Source: Bacilli bacterium (lineage in GTDB: Bacteria > Bacillota_I > Bacilli_A > RF39 > UBA660). Taken from it: a stretch of DNA of 64,000 bases. Positions 9,339 through 17,958 of the stretch are shown here, in pieces (the stretch's first letter is position 1; each line of letters starts with the position of its first letter). Made by a program: the position numbers and the translations under genes. Location: assembly GCA_017404385.1 (NCBI GenBank), contig JAFRCK010000023.1:1-64000 (forward strand), written 5' to 3'. Under the pieces are notes generated by a model. It worked only from the letters and a program-made list of their open reading frames with translations. It had not been told where the DNA came from and searched no databases.

Positions 9339-10067
9339 ATGAAAAAAGATGATAAGGTATTAGTAGTAATACCAGCATATAATGAAGAAAAAAATATAGA
9401 AAAGGTGATTAATGATGTTAAAAAGAATATTAAATTTGCAGATATATTAATCATTAATGATAAATCAAAGGATAATACTTTAAATATAATTAAAAAATGT
9501 GATGTTAATTATGTTGATAACGTATTTAATTTGAAATATGCTCTTTCTATTCAAACAGGTATAAAGTATGCTAAAGAAAATGATTATGATTATGTTATTC
9601 AAATGGATGCAGATGGTCAACATCTAGCAATAGAAGCAGAAAAACTATATCAAACTGCTAAAAAGGAAAAATCTGATATTGTTATTGGATCTAGATATTT
9701 GGTGGATCTTGGTTATCCTTGTCCATTTTTTAGGAGAGTAGGAACAAAGGCTTTTGAAATATTAATTCGTTTGTTCTGTCATAAAAAAATTGTAGATCCA
9801 CTTTCTGGTTTTCAATGTATTAATAAAAGAGTTATAGATAGATATTCAAAACTAGGAGGATATCCAGAATTTCCTGATGCAAATTTGGTAATTGATATGT
9901 TATTATCCGGATATACAATTAAAGAAGTTCCTACAAAAATGAAAGTAAGAACAGATGGTGAGAGTATGCACTCAGGTATAATTAAACCAATTAAATATAT
10001 GTGTGTAATGTTTTATACATGTATTATAGTTTTAATTAAAAATATCGGAAAAAGAAAGGAAAATTAA
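9339..10067 (+). CDS. GT2 glycosyltransferase, dolichyl-phosphate mannose synthase-like
   Basis: A 242-residue GT2 enzyme of the DPM1/PpsA-like branch that makes polyprenyl-phosphate sugars. VLVVIPAYNEEKNIEKVI opens the GT-A fold and QMDADGQH carries the metal-binding DAD motif. IVIGSRYL and DPLSGFQCIN are further hallmarks. There is no C-terminal membrane domain, although a hydrophobic stretch near MCVMFYTCIIVLI is present. It has its own TATAAT upstream (about 9318) after the preceding terminator and is paired 2 bases downstream with a DUF2304 gene, a common arrangement for enzymes that charge a lipid carrier for extracellular glycosylation. Confidence 0.9.
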   Translation: MKKDDKVLVVIPAYNEEKNIEKVINDVKKNIKFADILIINDKSKDNTLNIIKKCDVNYVDNVFNLKYALSIQTGIKYAKENDYDYVIQMDADGQHLAIEAEKLYQTAKKEKSDIVIGSRYLVDLGYPCPFFRRVGTKAFEILIRLFCHKKIVDPLSGFQCINKRVIDRYSKLGGYPEFPDANLVIDMLLSGYTIKEVPTKMKVRTDGESMHSGIIKPIKYMCVMFYTCIIVLIKNIGKRKEN

Positions 10068-10069
10068 AA

Positions 10070-10405
10070 ATGAAAAATATATATTTTATTATATTATCAG
10101 TATTGGTTATTTTATATATTCTTTATTCTATTAGAAAAAATAAGATAAGTATTAAAACTAGTTTTAGTTGGATGATACTATGTATAATAATGTTATTCTT
10201 GTCAATATTCCCAAAATCTATAGATTTTGTTGCTGAACAATTAGGTGTTTATTATGCACCAACACTATTATTAACAGGATGTGTAGTTCTATTATTAATT
10301 AAAAATTTTAATAGTAGTAAAGAAATATATTATTTACAAGAGAAGGTTAATTATTTAGCTGAAGAAGTATCGTTATTAAAATCAAAAAAAACAGGTAAGA
10401 AATAA
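10070..10405 (+). CDS. DUF2304-family small membrane protein
   Basis: A 111-residue protein with three predicted transmembrane helices (about residues 3-20, 32-49 and 63-82) and a charged coiled-coil tail, LQEKVNYLAEEVSLLKSK. The size, helix spacing and coiled tail match DUF2304, a family that almost always neighbours DPM1-like GT2 genes. Its biochemical function is not established; it may anchor the upstream transferase or help flip the lipid-linked sugar. The two genes are separated by 2 bases and end at a shared bidirectional terminator. Confidence 0.85.
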   Translation: MKNIYFIILSVLVILYILYSIRKNKISIKTSFSWMILCIIMLFLSIFPKSIDFVAEQLGVYYAPTLLLTGCVVLLLIKNFNSSKEIYYLQEKVNYLAEEVSLLKSKKTGKK

Positions 10406-10416
10406 TGCCTGTTTTT
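10385..10416. terminator. Bidirectional terminator between convergent genes
   Basis: AAAAACAGG and CCTGTTTTT form the stem with an 11-12 base loop; A and T runs on both flanks let it serve the DUF2304 gene and the minus-strand GT4 gene. Confidence 0.85.
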
Positions 10417-11536
10417 ATTTTTTATAATTTTCTAAGAAATATAACCATTTTTTCAAAGCTTCCTTTTTTGAAAATGTATTATAGCTTTTATATGCGTTTT
10501 CAGAAAGTTTTTTTTGTAATTCTTCGTTAGTTAAAACTTCATTTATTTTTTTTACATATTCCTCATTATCATTGACAATAAATCCATCTACTTTGTTATT
10601 AATTACTTCCTTGACGCTTTCTCCCCAAACATTTGATATTGTTGGAATACCATTTGCTTTAGCTTCTATTATTGACATGGGTAGTCCTTCATATTTAGAT
10701 GTGACAAGTTGCAATGTGTATTTTGAATATATATTTTTATTTGTAGTAAAACCTTTCATATTAACTATGTTTTTAAGGTTTAATTCTTCAATTTTTTTCT
10801 TACAATCATTTAATAATGAACCATCACCATATATATCAAGTATAAAGTTTTTATTAATTTTTCGTAGATCATTTGCTATTGTTATTAGTCTTAAAGGGTC
10901 TTTTACATCTTCAATTCTTCCTACAAAACATATTTTATTTTTAATTAATGTTTTACTTCTTTTTGTATCTTTGTTATCGAAAAAATTATATATGTAATCT
11001 GGGTTAAGATATTTAGGAACATTTTCTGAATCATATTTTGTTCTAAACAATGTTAGAGTAGGTTTTGTCATCATTTTTCCTTGAAGTTTACCTAGAAAAT
11101 TGTTTCCAAAGAAATATTTATAACTTGTATGAATTTCTAGTATAAATTTTATACTTTTATGCATAAATATTCCTGCTGAGGGGCATGAAACAATTACTAA
11201 ATCTTCATCCTTCAATATTTTTTTAATTCTCTTTCGATTCATATGAATTGACAAAAAGTATATAAATAAACTTAGGATACTTTTTCCTACTTTTTTAAAT
11301 TTTAATGATTTTATATAAGAAAAGAATTTATAAAATCTATTATCAATTTTATAATTGTTTATTATATGGATTCTATTGTTATCAAATGTAGTAGTATTCT
11401 TTTCAAAATTAAAGACACTTATTATATGAATCTCATATTTTTCTTTTAACAAATTATATAAATTAATATATGAAGATATTAAACCACCTTCTTTAATATC
11501 AGGTAATTGATCGAAAACAAAATATAGTTTTTTCAT
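10415..11536 (-). CDS. GT4 glycosyltransferase (minus strand)
   Basis: A 373-residue GT-B transferase. Residues 1-25 (LYFVFDQLPDIKEGGLISSYINL) match the GG-containing N-terminal loop. The C-terminal half has KICFVGRIEDVKDPLRLI, DIYGDGSLL and SKYEGLPMSIIEAKANGIPTIS, which carries the E-x7-E nucleotide-sugar motif. It is the typical GT4 layout used for side-chain or backbone sugars of capsular polymers. It is convergent with the DUF2304 gene and divergent from the next GT2, so it forms a separate transcription unit inside the locus. AGAGGTG lies upstream of its ATG. The donor and acceptor are unknown. Confidence 0.9.
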   Translation of the reverse strand: MKKLYFVFDQLPDIKEGGLISSYINLYNLLKEKYEIHIISVFNFEKNTTTFDNNRIHIINNYKIDNRFYKFFSYIKSLKFKKVGKSILSLFIYFLSIHMNRKRIKKILKDEDLVIVSCPSAGIFMHKSIKFILEIHTSYKYFFGNNFLGKLQGKMMTKPTLTLFRTKYDSENVPKYLNPDYIYNFFDNKDTKRSKTLIKNKICFVGRIEDVKDPLRLITIANDLRKINKNFILDIYGDGSLLNDCKKKIEELNLKNIVNMKGFTTNKNIYSKYTLQLVTSKYEGLPMSIIEAKANGIPTISNVWGESVKEVINNKVDGFIVNDNEEYVKKINEVLTNEELQKKLSENAYKSYNTFSKKEALKKWLYFLENYKK

Positions 11537-11628
11537 TTATAACACCTCTTTTTAATTATATCATATTATTTGATTAATTATTTCTTATTCTGTGTTGTTA
11601 TGTTATAATTATATTAGGTGATGAGTAA

Positions 11629-12585
11629 ATGGATTTAGTGTCAATAATTATTCCTTGTTATAATGTTGATAAATATATTAAGAAATGCATTGATTCAGTA
11701 AAAAAACAAAAATATAAGAATATAGAAGTTTTACTTATAGATGATGAATCTACTGATAATACTAAAGATATTATAATAAAAGAAATAGAAAATGATAATA
11801 GATTTATTTACATAAGAAAAAAAAATGGTGGGGTTAGTGATGCTAGAAACTATGGATTGAAAAGAGCAAAGGGAAAATATATTTGTTTTATAGATAGCGA
11901 TGACTATGTACTTGAAGATTATATTTTAGAATTGTATAAAAGTATTAAAGGCAAAAAAAACACTATTTCAGTATGTTATTTTGATAGAGTGTATGATAAT
12001 AAAACAACTATTAATTATTTAGAAAATAATATTCCTTTTTTGATTAAGCATCCTGCAGTTTGGAATAAAATGTATAATTTTGATGAATTAAAAAGTATTG
12101 ATTTGAAGTTTTATAAAAATATTTGGTATGAAGATTTAAACTTTTTTTTAAAGTTAATAATCAATATTGATAAAATTGAGTTGGTTGAAAAAAGCTTATA
12201 TAAATATATACAAAATCCATCATCAATTATGCACAAATCTGATAATAGAATATTTCAAATTTTTGATTGTTTGGAAGATGTAGAAAAATATGCTAAAAAA
12301 AGAAATAAGTTTAATGACATATGTGATTATATTGAATTTGCATATGTATATCATGTTTTGGTAGGGACTATATTTAGAGCAAGTTTTTTTAAAGATTTTT
12401 CTAAAAAATATGTTGAAGATATAATAAAAAAAGTAGTAGATAAGTATCCTAATTGTTGGAAGAACAAATATATAAAATCTTTACCATTATCATTTAAATT
12501 ATATCTTAAACTATTAAGAAGAAAGTGCTTTAGAGGTATTATTTGCTTCTTGTTAAAGAGACTAAATAAGCACTTAAATATTTAA
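11629..12585 (+). CDS. GT2 glycosyltransferase (EpsJ-like)
   Basis: A 318-residue GT2 enzyme. The N-terminus LVSIIIPCYNVDKYIKKCIDSV, then IDDESTDNT, NGGVSDARNYGL and CFIDSDDYV (DSDD metal-binding motif) are classic for capsular and exopolysaccharide transferases. HPAVWNKMY and WYEDLNFFLK form the acceptor-side acidic motif. It is clearly a paralog of the gene at 14115, with which it shares the same N-terminal words and the C-terminal HVLVGTI block. AGGTGATG five bases before the ATG fixes the start. TATAAT at 11604-11609 is a likely -10 box. Confidence 0.9.
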   Translation: MDLVSIIIPCYNVDKYIKKCIDSVKKQKYKNIEVLLIDDESTDNTKDIIIKEIENDNRFIYIRKKNGGVSDARNYGLKRAKGKYICFIDSDDYVLEDYILELYKSIKGKKNTISVCYFDRVYDNKTTINYLENNIPFLIKHPAVWNKMYNFDELKSIDLKFYKNIWYEDLNFFLKLIINIDKIELVEKSLYKYIQNPSSIMHKSDNRIFQIFDCLEDVEKYAKKRNKFNDICDYIEFAYVYHVLVGTIFRASFFKDFSKKYVEDIIKKVVDKYPNCWKNKYIKSLPLSFKLYLKLLRRKCFRGIICFLLKRLNKHLNI

Positions 12586-12601
12586 TATGGAGTTGAGTTA
12601 A

Positions 12602-14122
12602 ATGAGAGTTAAGAATTCTTTTTTGAATGTCAGTTCAAATTTTATTATTATTTTTTTAAAGATTATTTTAGCTTTTGTAGTAAGGACAGTTTTTATTAAT
12701 AAACTAGGTGAAGAATACTTAGGTATTGATGGCTTATTTATTAATATTTTAAACATGATATCTTTGACAGAGTTAGGAATAGGAACGGCTATAAATTATT
12801 TATTATATAAACCTTTAGCAAATAAAGACTATAAAAAAGTATCAACCATAATGAGTTTTTTTAAAAGGACTTATTTTATTATAGGGTTAATAGTATCAGC
12901 AATTGGTATTATAATAATGTTTTTTATACCATCAATTGTTGGTAATATATCTATTGATGTAAATCTATATTTAATATTTGCTTTATATCTTATTAATACA
13001 GTATTTATTTATTTTATATCATATAAAGATACACTTATTTTGGCAGATCAAAAAAATTATAAATTAACAGGAATCTATGTTTCTATTAATATTTTAACAA
13101 GCATATTCCAAATAGTAGTATTATTCTTATATAGAAGTTTCATTTTATACTTAGTAGTTCAGCTAGTATTGAATTTTATACAAAGAATTATTATCAATAA
13201 ATATATAGGGAAGCTTTATACAGAAGTAGATTTCTATTCAAAAGAAAAAATGACAAAAAGTGAAAAGAAAGAAATAAAGAAAAACGTTGGGGCAATGTTT
13301 TTACATAAAGCTGGTTTTTATATAGTTAATAGTACTGATAATATTATAATTTCTACTTTTTTAAATGTTTCATTAGTTGGAATATATACAAATTATTTAT
13401 CATTAGTAAATATGGTAACAACTGCATTGAATACATTATTTATGTCTATAACATCAAGCTTTGGAAATCTAGTAGTTGCTGAAGGAAAAAGCACTCAAAA
13501 AAATACATTTAATGTTCTTAATTTTACAGCTTCAATATTATACGGTTATGTAACAATTGGATTTGCATTATTTATTAATAATTTTATTTGTCTTTGGATA
13601 GGTGAAGGTTATTTATTATCTACTGAAATAGTTCTTCTAATGTGTTTAAATTTTTATTTACTAGGTATGATTTCACCAATAGATATTGTAAGACAAGCTT
13701 CTGGCAAATATACAAAAGATAAATATGTATCTATATTACAAGCAATAAGTAATCTAATAATTTCAATTGTTTTAGTTAAACAAATTGGGTTAATAGGAGT
13801 AGTCATTGGTACGACAATAAGTACATTCTTTTTTCCAGTATTAGTAAAACCATATGTGATTTATAAATATGTATTTGAAAGTGATTTTAAGGAATACTAT
13901 TTAAATTATTTTATAAATCTAATTTTATTAGTTTTGACTTATTTAGGACTAAATTATTTATTTTCAAATATCTTGATAAATGTTTCATGGCTTAATTTCT
14001 TTATTAGGTTGATATTATATACAATTATCTATATGGCACTATATTTAGTATTGAATATTAGAAATAATAATTTTAAGTTTTACAAAGAATTAATTAAAAA
14101 TAGGAGAAAAAAACATGAGTAA
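12602..14122 (+). CDS. Polysaccharide flippase (Wzx-like, MOP superfamily)
   Basis: A 506-residue protein with about 12-14 transmembrane helices. The opening FLNVSSNFIIIFLKIILAF, followed by FINKLGEEYLGIDGLF and TELGIGTAI, is typical of Wzx-type O-antigen and capsule flippases in Bacillota. It should move undecaprenyl-linked repeat units across the membrane. It is bracketed by two paralogous GT2 genes and overlaps the second by 8 bases. No Wzy polymerase is obvious in the window, unless the DUF2142 protein or a distant gene fills that role. Confidence 0.92.
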   Translation: MRVKNSFLNVSSNFIIIFLKIILAFVVRTVFINKLGEEYLGIDGLFINILNMISLTELGIGTAINYLLYKPLANKDYKKVSTIMSFFKRTYFIIGLIVSAIGIIIMFFIPSIVGNISIDVNLYLIFALYLINTVFIYFISYKDTLILADQKNYKLTGIYVSINILTSIFQIVVLFLYRSFILYLVVQLVLNFIQRIIINKYIGKLYTEVDFYSKEKMTKSEKKEIKKNVGAMFLHKAGFYIVNSTDNIIISTFLNVSLVGIYTNYLSLVNMVTTALNTLFMSITSSFGNLVVAEGKSTQKNTFNVLNFTASILYGYVTIGFALFINNFICLWIGEGYLLSTEIVLLMCLNFYLLGMISPIDIVRQASGKYTKDKYVSILQAISNLIISIVLVKQIGLIGVVIGTTISTFFFPVLVKPYVIYKYVFESDFKEYYLNYFINLILLVLTYLGLNYLFSNILINVSWLNFFIRLILYTIIYMALYLVLNIRNNNFKFYKELIKNRRKKHE

Positions 14123-15077
14123 AGATTTAATTTCAATAGTAGTACCTTGTTATAATGTTGAAAAATATGTTAAACAATGTATTGATTCAATAAAAAAACA
14201 ATCATATGATAATATAGAAGTTTTAATGATTGATGATGGGGCAAAAGATAAGACTAGTGAAGTAATAAAGAGTAATATAAAAGATGATAAGAGGTTTAAA
14301 TATTATAAGAAGAAAAATGGTGGTTTAAGCGATGCTAGAAACTATGGCTTGAAATATATAAAGGGCAAATATGTATGCTTTATAGATAGTGATGACTGGG
14401 TAAAAAAAGATTATGTAAAAAAGTTATATGAGGCTGTATCAAAGGGTAATTATGATGTAGCAATATGTAATTATATTTCAAAGTTTGTAGATAAAGAAGA
14501 ATATAGTGATATTACAGATTATCATATTAAAAATTATATTACACCTAATGCTTGGAATAAAATATATAAGGCTGAAATATTTAAGGATATTAAATTTCCA
14601 GTAGGAAAGTGGTATGAAGATTTGGGAACTTTTCCGATAATAAATATGGAGTATCCAAAATTTACAATAATAAAAGATGCTTTATACTATTATAGACAAA
14701 ATAGTAATTCAATAATGAATCATGTTGATGATAGAATATATAATGTTTATGACGACATTGATGGAGTAGAAAAATACGCAAAAAATAAAAATTATTTTGA
14801 AAAATATAAAGATCATTTAGAGGTCATGAACATATATCATGTTTTAGTTGGGACTATTTATAGAAAGAGTTACGATAAAAATTTTAAAATTAAAGATATT
14901 AAAGAAATAAAAAAATATGTTGTTAATAAATATCCAAAATGGTATAAATCAAAAATAATGAAGAAAAACTTTAGTAAAGGTTACAAGATTTATTTGTTCT
15001 TTTTAAACTATAAAATGTATTTAGTAGTATATCTATTCTTACTAAAATTAAGGAAGAGAAATTTGAGAAGGTGGTAA
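14115..15077 (+). CDS. GT2 glycosyltransferase, paralog of the 11629 gene
   Basis: A 320-residue GT2 enzyme. LISIVVPCYNVEKYVKQCIDSI, IDDGAKDKT, NGGLSDARNYGLKY and CFIDSDDWV give the nucleotide and metal site; TPNAWNKIY and KWYEDLGTFPIINMEY are on the acceptor side. Residues are shared with the 11629 product along the whole length, including HVLVGTIYRKSYDKNF, so the two arose by duplication and probably add related sugars. AGGAG precedes the ATG, which lies within the flippase gene. The next gene starts 2 bases after its stop. Confidence 0.9.
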   Translation: MSKDLISIVVPCYNVEKYVKQCIDSIKKQSYDNIEVLMIDDGAKDKTSEVIKSNIKDDKRFKYYKKKNGGLSDARNYGLKYIKGKYVCFIDSDDWVKKDYVKKLYEAVSKGNYDVAICNYISKFVDKEEYSDITDYHIKNYITPNAWNKIYKAEIFKDIKFPVGKWYEDLGTFPIINMEYPKFTIIKDALYYYRQNSNSIMNHVDDRIYNVYDDIDGVEKYAKNKNYFEKYKDHLEVMNIYHVLVGTIYRKSYDKNFKIKDIKEIKKYVVNKYPKWYKSKIMKKNFSKGYKIYLFFLNYKMYLVVYLFLLKLRKRNLRRW

Positions 15078-15078
15078 A

Positions 15079-16179
15079 ATGGTTAATGCAATAAAAAATG
15101 TTGTTTTATCTATTTTTGATTATATAACACACGTTTTTAAAGTTAAAGATAATCGTGTTATATGCAGTAATTTTAATGGTAGAAAATATGATGGAAATAG
15201 TAAATTTATGTGTGAGGAAATAAAAAAGTATTATCCTAATATTGAAATATACTGTTTAGGTAAAAAAAATGAAATTATTGATAATATTAATTATGTAAAA
15301 TTTCCTAGTTTCAAAGCATTTTATATATTTTCAACATCTAGATTATGGATTAGTAATGTAAGATTACCTATTTGGCTAAAGAAAAAAAAGAGTCAGTTTT
15401 ATATTCAAACTTGGCATGGAAAAGGGCCTTTTAAGAATGTTGAAAAACTAGCTATAGATTCTTTAGATAAGAATTATATTAAAACCGCAATTTCTGATTC
15501 AAAAAAGATGGATTTATTAATAGCACCAGATAAATATAATGCTGATTTTTTAAGAAGTTGTTTTTGGTATGATGGTGAAATTGTTGAGTATGACTTAAGT
15601 TATAGTTTGAAAATAGATTTTAAAAATAATTCAAAAGAAATAATTAAAAAAATTAAAGAAAAATATAATATCAAAGAAAAAGAAAAAATAATTCTTTATG
15701 CACCAACTTTTAGAAAATATGATTATAATTATGATTTTAATTTAAAAAATATTTCTTCTGACTACAAAGTATTAATTAAGTTACACCCAGGAATTAAGAA
15801 TTATAATATAACTGGAAAAAATATAATAAATGTTTCTGATTATAGTAGTCTAGATGAATTATTAGTTGCAAGTGATATATTGGTTAGTGATTATTCAAGT
15901 GTTGTTTATGATTATTTATTCTATAATAAAGAAGTATATTTATACGCACCTGATTATGAAGAATATAAGAAAGATAGAGGCTTTTATGTTGATTATAAAA
16001 ATATGCCTTTTCCAATTTCATATAGTATTGAAGAATTAGAAAAACAAATAAAAAATAAAGAATTTAAAAAATATGAGAAAAAAATAGAGGATTATATAAC
16101 TAGTAACTCTTTTTATAAAGATAATAGAAAAAATATAAAAATTATTATTGATAGATTGAGTAAGGTATTAAAAAAGTAG
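15079..16179 (+). CDS. CDP-glycerol glycerophosphotransferase family (TagB/TagF-like)
   Basis: A 366-residue enzyme expected to transfer glycerol-phosphate (or a related polyol-phosphate) from CDP-glycerol to a membrane-linked acceptor. The conserved QTWHGKGPFKN at about residue 110 contains the catalytic His, and the C-terminal LLVASDILVSDYSSVVYDYL and LYAPDYEEYKKDRGFYVDY segments (each part of the family signature) bind the nucleotide. The length matches single-domain TagB-type proteins rather than the larger TagF polymerase. With TagD downstream, it points to glycerol-phosphate in the polymer. It is the last plus-strand gene before a bidirectional terminator. Confidence 0.92.
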   Translation: MVNAIKNVVLSIFDYITHVFKVKDNRVICSNFNGRKYDGNSKFMCEEIKKYYPNIEIYCLGKKNEIIDNINYVKFPSFKAFYIFSTSRLWISNVRLPIWLKKKKSQFYIQTWHGKGPFKNVEKLAIDSLDKNYIKTAISDSKKMDLLIAPDKYNADFLRSCFWYDGEIVEYDLSYSLKIDFKNNSKEIIKKIKEKYNIKEKEKIILYAPTFRKYDYNYDFNLKNISSDYKVLIKLHPGIKNYNITGKNIINVSDYSSLDELLVASDILVSDYSSVVYDYLFYNKEVYLYAPDYEEYKKDRGFYVDYKNMPFPISYSIEELEKQIKNKEFKKYEKKIEDYITSNSFYKDNRKNIKIIIDRLSKVLKK

Positions 16180-16203
16180 TATTTTAAATACTACTTTTTT
16201 TTG
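16171..16203. terminator. Bidirectional terminator
   Basis: AAAAAGTAGTAT pairs with ATACTACTTTTT around TTTAA. The hairpin covers the stop of the CDP-glycerol transferase and the end of the convergent GT61 gene. Confidence 0.87.
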
Positions 16204-17354
16204 TAATAATTATATAATTCTTTTTTATTAACAAATTTGTCTTTTGCTATTCTTAATCTATTTATTTTTAGGTATTTTAAAATATATTTTATATTTTCTA
16301 TTCTCCATTTTTTATTAATTAGATTGAAACTATATTTATAATTATTATCTTCAGAATATTTTTTTAATTGATCAGTTTCTTTTATGATAAAAGGACCAAG
16401 ACCATATAATACAGGTAGAATTGATTTATGTGTGTCGATAAATATACAATTACATTTGGATGCTTGGTTAATTAAAAATTGATGCATATTTAGAGCGTAT
16501 GTTTTATTTAGAATAATTATTTTTGTATTTTCTTTAGAAAAAAGAATATTATGTGGTAATGTGCCGCTCATACATGCAATTTCTTTTGCATTATAAATAT
16601 ATGATATTTGTTCTTGTAATGATAGTTTTTCCATGTGAATTGGTTTAAATCCATTATTTATAAAAAAATCTTCTATTCTTTTTTCTCCAGTTTCTTTATT
16701 TGCATTAAGAAGTTGTCTAGATAAATAAATTTTTGGTTCATTAGTTTTTTTAATTTTACAATTTTTAATAACAGTTTTAAAAGTATTAATATATTCTTTT
16801 GTATAATATTTACCAGGATAAATTGAGTTTTCAGGAATAATTATTTTTTTAAATTTAGTTGGTTGATTTATTATAATTATGTCTTCTTTTTTTAACCCAG
16901 ATAATTCAATAAAATCTAAAAAAGAACCTTTTAATTCCATTTCACTATTTAAATCTGTAGTTAAAACATACTTTGTATTATCTTTTCTATACCATAATCT
17001 TCCAATAACATCTATCAAAAAGTGACCCCAATGATTAATATAATGATTTAAATATACAACTGTTTCATCAATATATTTAACAGTATCTTTATTAAAATTA
17101 TATTTTCCATTTAATCTATCGCTCATGTTATATCCCAATTGTGCTGATTGTTCTACATAGTTTAAATCGCAATCCAAAACGCCACCATTTCCACATAAAG
17201 GTTCTCTTTGCATGAATCTTTTTTTTGCTGGTAATATAAATCCATTTTTTATTTCAATTGTGCTCAGTTTTTTATTATTTAAATAATCTTTACTTATATA
17301 TTTTTTATATTGATTTATCATTGGTTTATCAATATATAATTTTGTTGCATTCAT
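16191..17354 (-). CDS. GT61-family glycosyltransferase (DUF563)
   Basis: A 387-residue protein. NHWGHFLIDVIGRLWY at about residue 133, PKIYLSRQLLNANKETGEKR and the C-terminal ACMSGTLPHNILFSK are the three recognisable blocks of GT61/DUF563 proteins. Bacterial members lie in capsule and LPS clusters, but their substrates vary. It is read from the minus strand, convergent with the CDP-glycerol transferase and divergent from tagD. The ATG follows GGTGAT. Together with the minus-strand GT4 gene it looks like a later insertion into a plus-strand locus. Confidence 0.85.
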   Translation of the reverse strand: MNATKLYIDKPMINQYKKYISKDYLNNKKLSTIEIKNGFILPAKKRFMQREPLCGNGGVLDCDLNYVEQSAQLGYNMSDRLNGKYNFNKDTVKYIDETVVYLNHYINHWGHFLIDVIGRLWYRKDNTKYVLTTDLNSEMELKGSFLDFIELSGLKKEDIIIINQPTKFKKIIIPENSIYPGKYYTKEYINTFKTVIKNCKIKKTNEPKIYLSRQLLNANKETGEKRIEDFFINNGFKPIHMEKLSLQEQISYIYNAKEIACMSGTLPHNILFSKENTKIIILNKTYALNMHQFLINQASKCNCIFIDTHKSILPVLYGLGPFIIKETDQLKKYSEDNNYKYSFNLINKKWRIENIKYILKYLKINRLRIAKDKFVNKKELYNYYKKK

Positions 17355-17434
17355 TTTTTATCACCAATTTAATTTTAACATATTTTTTGTATAAATAAAA
17401 TGTGTTATAATGAATAAAACAGGGGATGATGAAG

Positions 17435-17893
17435 ATGGTTAGAGTATTAACATATGGTACATATGATTTATTACATTATGGGCATATAAGATTATTAAAA
17501 AGAGCAAAAAAATTAGGTGATTATCTAATCGTTGCTTTATCAACAGATGAGTTTAATGAAATAAAGGGTAAAAAAGCATATCACGATTATAAAACTCGAA
17601 AAGAGATGTTAGAGGCAATTAGATATGTTGATTTAGTAATACCAGAAAATGATTGGGAACAAAAAATTGATGATGTAAAAAAATATTTTGTAGATGTAGT
17701 TGTTATGGGTTCAGATTGGGTTAATAATGAAAAATTTGAATGTTTAAGAGATTATTGTGAAGTAGTATATTTACCTAGAACTGAAGGTATTTCAACTACT
17801 AAAATTAAACAAGATTTAAATTTAACCGAACCAATTAATGGGTTGAATCAAATCCCTGAAGTAAAAAAAATAGTATTTAAAAAGCAAGTGTAA
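17435..17893 (+). CDS. tagD: Glycerol-3-phosphate cytidylyltransferase
   Basis: Makes CDP-glycerol from CTP and sn-glycerol-3-phosphate, the donor for wall or lipid-linked glycerol-phosphate polymers. The 152-residue product has TYGTYDLLHYGHIRLL (HxGH CTP-binding signature), STDEFNEIKGKK, and EGISTTKIK (the RTEGISTT signature). AGGGG at 17421-17425 is nine bases from the ATG at 17435, so I prefer it over in-frame ATGs at 17426 and 17429. It supplies the substrate for the CDP-glycerol transferase at 15079. TATAAT at 17406-17411 is its likely -10 box; the -35 is weak. Confidence 0.93.
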   Translation: MVRVLTYGTYDLLHYGHIRLLKRAKKLGDYLIVALSTDEFNEIKGKKAYHDYKTRKEMLEAIRYVDLVIPENDWEQKIDDVKKYFVDVVVMGSDWVNNEKFECLRDYCEVVYLPRTEGISTTKIKQDLNLTEPINGLNQIPEVKKIVFKKQV

Positions 17894-17909
17894 AATACTT
17901 GATTTTTTA
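17885..17909 (+). terminator. Intrinsic terminator after tagD
   Basis: CAAGT and ACTTG form a short stem around GTAAAAT, followed by ATTTTTTATTT. Confidence 0.65.
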
Positions 17910-17910
17910 T

Positions 17911-17943
17911 TTGACAAAGAGGCTGATATAGGCGTACGCTTAT
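17911..17943 (+). promoter_or_regulatory. Promoter with overlapping palindromic operator
   Basis: TTGACA at 17911-17916 is a consensus -35. The best -10 at 18-base spacing is TACGCT (17935-17940), which keeps only the A2 and T6 positions. It lies inside the near-perfect 16-base palindrome ATAGGCGTACGCTTAT (17928-17943; core GCGTACGC). The core is unusually GC-rich for this AT-rich sequence. This fits a repressor- or activator-controlled promoter for the tandem gene pair; the regulator is unknown. Confidence 0.5.
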
Positions 17944-17958
17944 TATAGGAGGAGAAAT

